NCBI RefSeq assembly: GCF_029893235.1
Contig: NZ_JARXWE010000023.1
Coordinates: 1-49,122, forward strand
Length of the DNA: 49,122 nt
Direction of reading: 5' to 3'
Source: Dysgonomonas sp. PH5-45
GTDB taxonomy: Bacteria > Bacteroidota > Bacteroidia > Bacteroidales > Dysgonomonadaceae
Shown here: piece after piece, positions 9,038 to 16,800 of the stretch
How the letters are laid out: each line of letters begins with the position of its first letter
Numbering within the stretch: position 1 is the first letter of the stretch
The notes under the pieces: model-generated
Told to the model about the DNA's origin: nothing
What the model saw: the letters and a program-made list of their open reading frames with translations, nothing else
Database searches by the model: none
Made by a program: the position numbers and the translations under genes

Positions 9038-10060
9038 ATGAAACTGACATTCAGGCCCTATAACCTGCAATTGAAATACCCTTTCACGATTGCAAATTAT
9101 TCGCGTACCACAACTCCCGTTGTTCTTACACAGATAGAACACAAAGGCTTTGTTGGTTACGGCGAAGCTTCCCTGCCTCAGTATCTAGGCGAAACACAGG
9201 AGTCGGTCATGCAATTTCTGCGAAGGGTTAACCTCAAACAATTTGCCAATCCTCACAACATAGAAGCTATAATGCGTTATGTCGACTCTTTGGCGGAAGG
9301 GAACACAGCCGCAAAAGCCTCTGTGGATATAGCCTTGCACGACCTTGTGGGGAAAATGGAGGGTAAACCATGGCATCGTATCTGGGAGTTAGACGAAACC
9401 CAAACGCCAAACACCACCTATACCATAGGTATAGATACGGACGATATTGTTTGCAAAAAGACAGAAGAAGCCGCCTCTCTGTTCAAAATACTGAAAGTGA
9501 AACTGGGTGGACAGAACGATAAACAGATGATCGAAACCATCCGTTCGGTTACGAATCTGCCTTTGGCAGTAGATGCCAATCAAGGATGGACAGACCGCGA
9601 GGAAGCCCTCGACATGATTCACTGGTTGAAAGAGAAAGGTGTGGTTATGATTGAGCAACCTATGGACAAAACAGATTTGGAGAACAATGCTTGGCTGACG
9701 CAGCACAGCCCCCTGCCTATCTACGCCGACGAGTCGGTGCAACGGTTGAACGATGTAGACCGCCTGAAAGATGTTTTTACGGGAATAAACATAAAGTTGA
9801 TGAAGTGTACCGGCATGAACGAGGCGTGGAAAATGGCGCAACGGGCAAAGCAGCTCGGAATGAAAACGATGCTTGGCTGCATGACCGAAACATCGTGTGC
9901 CATATCGGCCGCATCTCAACTGTCTCCGGTAGCCGATTTTGCCGATTTAGACGGAAATCTGCTTATCACGAACGACTGTTTTGCAGGAACAAAAATTGTA
10001 GACGGAAAAATTACTTTAACCCGCTTGCCGGGCATCGGGGCAGAACCGATAAAGGAGTAA
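9038..10060 (+). CDS. Dipeptide epimerase (L-Ala-D/L-Glu epimerase), enolase superfamily
   Basis: I choose the ATG at 9038 (MKLTFRPYNL, 340 residues), because the upstream alternative at 8984 would overlap the previous gene and add a sequence unlike the family. The enolase-superfamily barrel is complete: KVK around residues 153-155, metal ligands D179 (DANQGW), E206 (MIEQP) and D231 (ADES), and the second-base lysine K253 in IKLMK. The paired lysines are typical of 1,1-proton-transfer epimerases such as YcjG, which act on peptidoglycan-derived L-Ala-D-Glu during murein recycling. Substrate range in Bacteroidetes members varies, so the natural dipeptide is not certain. Confidence 0.88.
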   Translation: MKLTFRPYNLQLKYPFTIANYSRTTTPVVLTQIEHKGFVGYGEASLPQYLGETQESVMQFLRRVNLKQFANPHNIEAIMRYVDSLAEGNTAAKASVDIALHDLVGKMEGKPWHRIWELDETQTPNTTYTIGIDTDDIVCKKTEEAASLFKILKVKLGGQNDKQMIETIRSVTNLPLAVDANQGWTDREEALDMIHWLKEKGVVMIEQPMDKTDLENNAWLTQHSPLPIYADESVQRLNDVDRLKDVFTGINIKLMKCTGMNEAWKMAQRAKQLGMKTMLGCMTETSCAISAASQLSPVADFADLDGNLLITNDCFAGTKIVDGKITLTRLPGIGAEPIKE

Positions 10061-10072
10061 ACAAAACTTGTT

Positions 10073-11029
10073 TCAGAAAGGGAGTTTGTCCATTATCTTA
10101 TCCACCGTTTTCATAACCCCCGGATATGAGTTGAAACGGTGAATATAGCTCATCATAAAACTACCATTGAGTTGGTTAACCTCCTTCTTGTCGATATCCT
10201 GAAAAGATATCATATTACCCAAAAACGAAAAACGCAAAGACCAAGAACGTGCGTTGTATCCTGCCGAAACACGAGGAAACGCCGTTGGCGATACTTCTAT
10301 CTTGCGAAAAGAATGCTTGATATTATCCGACCCGAAGTTAGCACCCACCGTAATGCCGCCCGACAAATAGAACCCTTTGCCAAAAACCCAGTTATAAGCA
10401 TATCCACCGCTTATGCCCACCTGCAAAATACGGCGTTTGGGGTTGTTTTCAAAAATCAAAGTACTATCGCTGTTTATATAACTGTAATTTATACCTCCTC
10501 CTGCCTGAAAACTCCCGGCCGAGATGCGCTGTATTTCGCTCTGGTTGAAGGCCGCACGGTAAGAAAACTTACGATGATTGAACACATACTGGGCATGCAC
10601 ACTTATCTGCTTGAGGTGCAAGTCGGGATACAGGACATATTTTTCGTCGCTAACCTCATCGTAAAATCCTTTGTAATCTTGATAAAAAATGTCGAAAATA
10701 AATTTCCGCCCGTAATAATGGTATTGAAAGTCAATAGATTTTGTTTTCCCCTTTTTTTTATCGCGCATAAAATCGAAACCATAGCCAAAGCTGAACGAAT
10801 AATTTTTCCATGTTACACCCAGTCCCAGACTGACCGGATTGTTAGGCATATACTCGCGGCTAATACCTAAATCTTCGTTATCGTGGTGCAAAAAAATGAA
10901 ATTCTTTGCCACGTACGTCTGTGCCGATAATTGCTGCGGAAAACGTTGTATATATGTGCTGTCAACATCGGCCAATGCTTTTTGGCAGAACAGTAACATT
11001 ACAGATATGAATAGAATGGAATACCGCAT
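10073..11029 (-). CDS. DUF4421 family outer-membrane barrel-like protein
   Basis: The 318-residue protein has a signal peptide (cleavage after about residue 20, KALA-DV). Amphipathic strands follow, such as SLGLGVTWKNYSFSFGYGF and SIDFQYHYYGRKFIFDIFYQDYKGF, as expected for DUF4421 (PF14391) proteins, which are thought to be outer-membrane barrels. No function is known. It converges with the epimerase gene with only 12 bp between stops. A 101-bp gap separates it from the thioesterase upstream, so it may have its own promoter, but I could not find a good TAnnTTTG box. Confidence 0.8.
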   Translation of the reverse strand: MRYSILFISVMLLFCQKALADVDSTYIQRFPQQLSAQTYVAKNFIFLHHDNEDLGISREYMPNNPVSLGLGVTWKNYSFSFGYGFDFMRDKKKGKTKSIDFQYHYYGRKFIFDIFYQDYKGFYDEVSDEKYVLYPDLHLKQISVHAQYVFNHRKFSYRAAFNQSEIQRISAGSFQAGGGINYSYINSDSTLIFENNPKRRILQVGISGGYAYNWVFGKGFYLSGGITVGANFGSDNIKHSFRKIEVSPTAFPRVSAGYNARSWSLRFSFLGNMISFQDIDKKEVNQLNGSFMMSYIHRFNSYPGVMKTVDKIMDKLPF

Positions 11030-11130
11030 CTGCTAACAATAACGCACATTGGTGCTTTTAATTATAACTTTTTGATGATTTTCTTGAAAACGGACAGCTT
11101 CCGGGGCAGGCCAATCTCATAGAGATTGCA

Positions 11131-11877
11131 TCACCGCCACGTTACCCTTGCCGCACAGATTACACGGTCGGGTTCTTTCATTTCGAGCTGATATACGCTT
11201 TCGGTCGTTTCCTTGCCCATTACGTTGAGCTGAGTGCCGTAACGCCCTTCGTGAAGATAATTTATCTCGAAGAGACTGATTTCTTTTTCAACAAACAGTT
11301 CGATAGGAAATACATCTACAAAATGCTCTATATACTTCATGCTGTTGAGGTGTTTGTTGATGTCGATGTCGCTATACTGTACCTTAAACGAACCTAAAAC
11401 ATCCGACTCTTTGAGTTGCGGAATCTTTACAGCGTTACCCATCGGGCATTCCTTATCGTGTTTATACTCTACCAAACCATCCAACTCCAACACGTTGGCC
11501 GGGCGGCGGGTTTCTAAGTCGATAGAAGCCCATACGGAGCGCGCGAATCCCAATTCACGCCCGCTGCTGTCTTCGATCGAAAAGCAACGCTCCGTGAATA
11601 GTTTATTGGCATCCAATATCCATGTACGCAAGTTTATGTCGGTATCGTTCTTCGGATATTCGCGCATTTCTATTGCCAGCCTTGTCAGCACCCACGCCCG
11701 TTTTTTACGGGTCATGGCCGAATAACCAAACCCGCGCTCTTCGGCATGGCGGGTTGCCGCCTGCAACATAAAACCGCCAATCATGGGCAGGGTGGCTTTC
11801 CCTCTGAAATCGGTCAGGTAAGCATCTATACGATAAGGGTATGTACCTACCGGGGTTATCTTCTTTTCTGTGTGCAT
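11131..11877 (-). CDS. Acyl-ACP thioesterase
   Basis: A 248-residue double hot-dog protein of the PF01643 acyl-ACP thioesterase family. The N-terminal hot dog contains RIDAYLTDFRGKATLP and KKRAWVLTRLAIEM. The second contains the catalytic motif DINKHLNSMKYIEH at about residues 170-183, corresponding to the D/N-x-N-x-H-x-N arrangement of the family. It would release free fatty acids from acyl carrier protein in the cytoplasm. Its end is followed by DUF4421, and the VOC gene sits 7 bp upstream, so the VOC and thioesterase genes are very likely co-transcribed. Confidence 0.88.
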   Translation of the reverse strand: MHTEKKITPVGTYPYRIDAYLTDFRGKATLPMIGGFMLQAATRHAEERGFGYSAMTRKKRAWVLTRLAIEMREYPKNDTDINLRTWILDANKLFTERCFSIEDSSGRELGFARSVWASIDLETRRPANVLELDGLVEYKHDKECPMGNAVKIPQLKESDVLGSFKVQYSDIDINKHLNSMKYIEHFVDVFPIELFVEKEISLFEINYLHEGRYGTQLNVMGKETTESVYQLEMKEPDRVICAARVTWR

Positions 11878-11884
11878 GTAATTC

Positions 11885-12277
11885 TTATTTTATTTCGTAT
11901 AGCTCTAAAGGTAAACCATCGGGGTCGGCAAAGAAAGCAAACCTGCAACCGGTAAGTTCATCCAGCCGTATGGCCTCCACCTCTATACCTTTCGCCTCAA
12001 GCTCTGCTATTGTTTTTTCTATATCGGCTGTTTCTAATGCCAGATGCCTCAATCCGCATGCCTCTGGGAAGCTAAGCCTACGGGGCGGCTCAGGAAAAGA
12101 AAACAGTTCTATCTGTCCTCCTCCTGCCAGTGTCAAATCCAATTTGTAAGATTGTCGTTCGACTCTGTATGTTTCGGCTATAACTTCCATACCAAGTTTA
12201 TTCACATAAAAGTCTTTCGACCGCTCATAGTCCGAACAAATAATTGCCACATGGTGTATTCTTTTCAAACTGCTCAT
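11885..12277 (-). CDS. VOC (glyoxalase/dioxygenase) family protein
   Basis: The 130-residue single-chain protein has the two beta-alpha-beta-beta-beta modules of the vicinal oxygen chelate fold: IHHVAIICSDYERSKDFYVNKLGMEV at the start, then LRHLALETADIEKTIAELEAKGIEV. Likely metal ligands are H8 or H9, E in IELFSF, H in RHLALE and E in LPLELYE. It resembles the GloA2/SMU.1112c-type subgroup, which has no firmly assigned substrate. It is 7 bp upstream of the thioesterase. Confidence 0.85.
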   Translation of the reverse strand: MSSLKRIHHVAIICSDYERSKDFYVNKLGMEVIAETYRVERQSYKLDLTLAGGGQIELFSFPEPPRRLSFPEACGLRHLALETADIEKTIAELEAKGIEVEAIRLDELTGCRFAFFADPDGLPLELYEIK

Positions 12278-12358
12278 AGTACAAAAAGATTATATCCCCT
12301 TTCGGTTAGTGAAGAAAATGCTAAGATAATAAAATTATTTTTTAGTTAAAAGCTACAA

Positions 12359-12820
12359 TCAGAAGCCTCCCGTTAACATCATCAAGCCTCCCAGTAGCAA
12401 TATCAAGCAGATTGGTATCAGTATATTAGAACCACCTCTGATAGACAAAAACCTTATCATCCTGTTTTCATCCTCACACTGTTCCTTTGCCATGGCCACA
12501 GCTTTTTTGGCTTTCAGTATATACAATAAGTTGCCCGAAAATCCCATCACTAAAGCAAATATAAAACTCAGTAGCATGTCTCTGCGCATGTCTGGCATCA
12601 TGCCTTTGTTTACGATTGCCGTAATCAGCGTCATGGGGATGATAAAGAGAATAGCTTCCTTATACATCTTTTTGTACAGCATCCAGAGTATGCCGAACAG
12701 AAAAGCATAAAAGTTGAAAATAACCCTCGCTCCGCCATCTATCCTCTCCATCACGGACAAATAATAGTCTTTTGCTCCGCCAAAATAAGTATCGTACAGC
12801 TTTTTCTCTCCTTCTTCCAT
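12359..12820 (-). CDS. DUF2628 family inner-membrane protein
   Basis: A 153-residue protein with a soluble N-terminus and about three to four hydrophobic segments (FNFYAFLFGILWMLYKKMY at 36-54, AILFIIPMTLITAIV, LLSFIFALVMGFSGNLLYIL and ILIPICLILLLGGLMMLTG). The FNFYAFLFGILWMLYKKMY motif is the hallmark of DUF2628, a family without a known function. The gene starts 9 bp after the pseudouridine synthase stop codon on the same strand. Confidence 0.75.
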   Translation of the reverse strand: MEEGEKKLYDTYFGGAKDYYLSVMERIDGGARVIFNFYAFLFGILWMLYKKMYKEAILFIIPMTLITAIVNKGMMPDMRRDMLLSFIFALVMGFSGNLLYILKAKKAVAMAKEQCEDENRMIRFLSIRGGSNILIPICLILLLGGLMMLTGGF

Positions 12821-12829
12821 CCGCAGGTT

Positions 12830-13750
12830 TTATTTCTCTTTTTCAACCTTTACTACTTCTACCAACCTTTGCATGTTTTCAGGAACGGGCGATTTGAATT
12901 CCAAAATCTCGCCTGTGGCAGGATGCCTGAACACCAACTCGTTGGCATGCAGTGCCATTCGCTTTATAGGGCTGATGGTTGAACCATATTTACGATCGCC
13001 CACGATGGAGTGGCCTACCGACTGCAGTTGCACACGGAGTTGGTTTTTCCGTCCGGTTTCGGCTTCCAAACGGAGCATTGTGTATTTGCGGTTGTTTTTC
13101 ACTGTTTTATAGTGCGTTACAGACCTCTGTCCGCCATTGTCGGTTTCGGACGAGTGCATAATCAGTTTTTTATCTTCCGTGAGCCAAGATATAATAGTTC
13201 CTTCGGGAGGTGTTATTCTACCCCGAACCACTGCTATAAACGAACGGGTTATGATAGCATCGTTCCACGTACGCTGAAACAGCTCCTGAATCTGGGCGCT
13301 TTTGGCAAACAGCATCAGTCCCGAAGCATCGCGGTCTAAACGGTGAAGAACAAACACCCGCGAGCCTCTCCCGGCTTTTATCTTTATATAATCGTTGATG
13401 ATGCTATAAGCCGTTTCACTCCTTTCCCTGTCGGTAGCCACCGACAGCAGTTTGGCGTCTTTTTCCACTACGAGCAAAAACTCGTCTTCGTAAACGATTT
13501 TTACACCTTTCAGCAGCTTGGTATCGTAGGCCTTATTTGTTTTGTGGATGGTAACCACATCGCCAACAGCAAGTGGGTGGTCAAACTGGGTTGTTGTGCG
13601 CCCATTTACCTTTATTTGCTTATGGGCAAACAACGATTTTATGGCATTGCGGCTCTTACGTATTTTTTTTTCAACCAGATAAGTCATAAGAGGGGTCGCC
13701 TCTTCTACTTTCAGTGTTTGCAGGGGAGCTTCGGTGTTTTCTTTCTTCAT
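12830..13750 (-). CDS. RluA-family 23S rRNA/tRNA pseudouridine synthase
   Basis: A 306-residue protein with an N-terminal S4 RNA-binding domain (about residues 18-75, KSRNAIKSLFAHKQIKVNG) and the RluA catalytic domain. The signature HRLDRDASGLMLFAKS at about 138-153 contains the catalytic aspartate. The C-terminal region has the expected GRKNQLRVQL and GDRKYG motifs. The exact uridine target (RluC, RluD or RluA-like) cannot be told by eye. It lies 139 bp downstream of the macroglobulin gene, with a terminator between. Confidence 0.9.
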   Translation of the reverse strand: MKKENTEAPLQTLKVEEATPLMTYLVEKKIRKSRNAIKSLFAHKQIKVNGRTTTQFDHPLAVGDVVTIHKTNKAYDTKLLKGVKIVYEDEFLLVVEKDAKLLSVATDRERSETAYSIINDYIKIKAGRGSRVFVLHRLDRDASGLMLFAKSAQIQELFQRTWNDAIITRSFIAVVRGRITPPEGTIISWLTEDKKLIMHSSETDNGGQRSVTHYKTVKNNRKYTMLRLEAETGRKNQLRVQLQSVGHSIVGDRKYGSTISPIKRMALHANELVFRHPATGEILEFKSPVPENMQRLVEVVKVEKEK

Positions 13751-13827
13751 TTTCTTTTGGGCTCAATAGATTTCAATTCCTCAAAGGTATGATTTTTTGA
13801 TGTGCCTCCCGTTAAGCTATGCCGAAA

Positions 13828-13860
13828 AAATAGCCGGACAATCCTCTTGCCCGGCTATTT
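13828..13860 (-). terminator. Rho-independent terminator after the macroglobulin gene
   Basis: aaatagccgg (13828-13837) and ccggctattt (13851-13860) form a perfect 10-bp stem with a 13-nt loop. On the minus strand the stem ends in a run of six T, 29 bp after the stop codon of the macroglobulin gene. It separates that gene from the pseudouridine synthase. Confidence 0.8.
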
Positions 13861-13888
13861 CCTCTCATTTATCTGTAATATTTATAAT

Positions 13889-16800
13889 CTACGGTTTCAC
13901 TTCAACCCACATACCTTGGCTGCGTGCCTGCTCTTGGGGCTGATACATAGCCTCGCAGGTAATAGCCGGCAGATAGAAGCGTCCGCAGTAGGCTGCCTGC
14001 AAACGTATGCGGAATGCGGTTGAATACCCATTGCTGAGGTTGAAGTAAGAGTACACACGGTCGTCGCGGATATCCTGATAGGTATATACCGGATTTTCGG
14101 ACTGGTTGTTCATCAGGCGGTCGTTAAATATTTCCCAACCCGATGCAAATATCTGGTTCAGCGTCAAATCGGTCAAATACTCGCCCGATACGTTCTGCAC
14201 AATAACAGTGGCAAAGAATTCCGTTCCCTGCCTTAGGGACGAAACATCGAGGTCGTGCCCGTCAAGGTCGTGGTATTTGATATAGAGGTTCAGCCCTCCT
14301 GCCGAACTTGGCGGACGGTTATCCACAAGCGGCTGGGTGTATCCTACCAGACGGACAAACAGTTCACCCTGCCCTTTGTTTGTGAAGTCAACATTTATGT
14401 TTTGCCCGGCTTTGATAGCAATTTCCTGATACAAGGCTCCGGAGTTTGCACCCCTCTGAGGCACTCCGTTTAACGACCAATCGTAAGCAATAACTCCCTT
14501 ACCCATCTTTTCGGCCAGTTTAGACATGGCAATCAGCCCGAACGATGCCGTTTGCGTGGAGATATAATCAGAACTCAAGCCTTCGGATACGCTTCGTGAA
14601 AGTTGCAAGGCTTTTTCGGTACGTCCCAGCAACAGGTAAGTTTCCATTATCATGGCCTTATCGCGAGCCGCATCGCCGTACGTATTATTGCTATGCGGAT
14701 AGGCTTCAATAACATCGCTGGCTTTGGATATGAGCTGAAGAGCTGCATTCTTCTTGCCTGCCACGGCGTAGGCTGCCGCTAATCGCCAGCGTGCCTGTAC
14801 GGATATGCCCGCCATCTCTTTCAGACGGTTCATAGCTCCCATTTCGGCTTTGCCGGCAAGGGCAAGTGTATAGAGACGGTAAGCCTGTTGGAGGTCGCTC
14901 ATCGAATAGTTGTAGTACGACGAATACAGGTCGCCTCGGTTCCATGTTTGAGCCGATTTTTTCTGGAACTGCTCCCACTTGCTTATAACCGATTCGGGCA
15001 CGTTATAGCCTGCCTTCTTGGCTTCCAGCAGGAAGTGTCCGGCATAGGTAGTTACCCATTCGGTGGGGTAAGAACTGCCCGGCCAATATACGATACCACC
15101 ATTGCTCAACTGGCGCGCAGTGATTATCTTGATAGCCTCGTTGATGTTGTTTTTCATCTTTTGGGTCTGGCTTTCGGTAAATTTGGTGAACCTGCCCACA
15201 TACAACAACGGGAAAGCTTTTGATGTAACCTGTTCGGAACATCCGTGCGGATACTGGAGCAGGTACGCAAGATTTTTGCTGAGGTCTACGGCAGGCATAC
15301 GCGATACTTCGAGCTTCACCCAGTCGGTTGCCTGTGGGGCATCCATGGCTATTTGCAGATTTTGCGTCATACCCGACGAAACAAGCGCCTGCGATGTAAG
15401 CAATACAGGAGGATTGGGGTTGCGCACCTCAATATCTATTACCTCGGACGACACCTCGCCACCGCCTGTCGCTTTCACCGAAATTTGCTCGGCTCCCGTT
15501 CTGCTGCCGGCTTTCAGTTTAAAGTAAACAACCTTATCGCCTTTCCCGGTAAACGTAACCGTTTGGCTTGTTCCCTCGGTGGGTTGCAACAGCCCCTTGG
15601 TCTTTATGTTTACCGTCACGGTCTTTATATTGTCTTTAGTTACAAATACATTCACAGGCAGCACTATATCTTCGTTTGGCCCAGCCACACGGGGTAGGGT
15701 AGAAAGCACCATCAATGGATTGTTGACAGGTACAGTCTTTTCGGTTGCGCCATAAGCACCACTCTCGGTTCCGGCAACAACCATAACACGCACCGAGCCT
15801 ATGTAGTTAGGCAGTTTTATTTTATGATTCTTGGTCGATCCGGCTTCCAGTGTAAATGGCCCCAGATACTTCACCACAGGTTTGAAGCGGTTGAGCGGGT
15901 TGTTAGACGGCTTCAGAGCCTCGTCTCCACCGATGCTCAGCAGCGGCCCCATTTTTCCGGCATGTGCGCCCACAACCATATCGAACATGTCCCATGTGCG
16001 GACACCAAGCGCCTGCCGCGAATAGAAATCGGCCCAAGCATTCGGTGTACGGAAGGCTGTCAGATCGAGCAATCCTTCGTCTACTATGGCAAGTGTATAG
16101 GTCATTTTTTTGCGGTTCTTTTCGGATACCGAAACCGTAAACTCTTTTTCCGGACGAAGCTCTGCCGGCATGTTTATGACAGGTTGCAGAACCGTATTTT
16201 TGTTTTCCACATTGATATTCTGCACTCCATACATACGGATAGGCAACCCGTTGACGGTCTGCGCATGCGGTTGTAAAAGGGTAGCGAAGATGTAGAAGTT
16301 GGGCGTCATCTCGTCCGTCACCGTGAAAGTGTATTTGGTGTCTTCTTTCTCGCTGGTTTTTATCCATTCGCGTTGAATAACTTTCGATCCGTTTTCGATA
16401 CTGATAAGAACCCGCCCTTGCGAACTTTTAGGAATGATAACGGTAGCTTTTTCGCCTGCGTTGTATGTACGCTTGTCGGTCGAAAAAGACAGCATCGTCA
16501 GCCCATTGGGGTCTTGCTTATCCGAACGTCCCCGCCACGAAGGCCAATCCACGTAAACGACTTGCCCTGTGGTATGTCCGCTCTGGTTGTCTTTCACCAA
16601 AATCAGATAACGGCCATAATCGGGATAATTCACACGGAAGTTTACACGCGCCTTGCCGTTGGTGGTCGATACGTTTTTGTTGAGTATAACCTCCGTTGAG
16701 GTATTGTTTACGTACGACGACAAATCTTCGTCATTGTTGCTCCACCACCACGACCAGTTTATTTTGTACACCTTCACATTGATATCCGTCTTGCTCACAG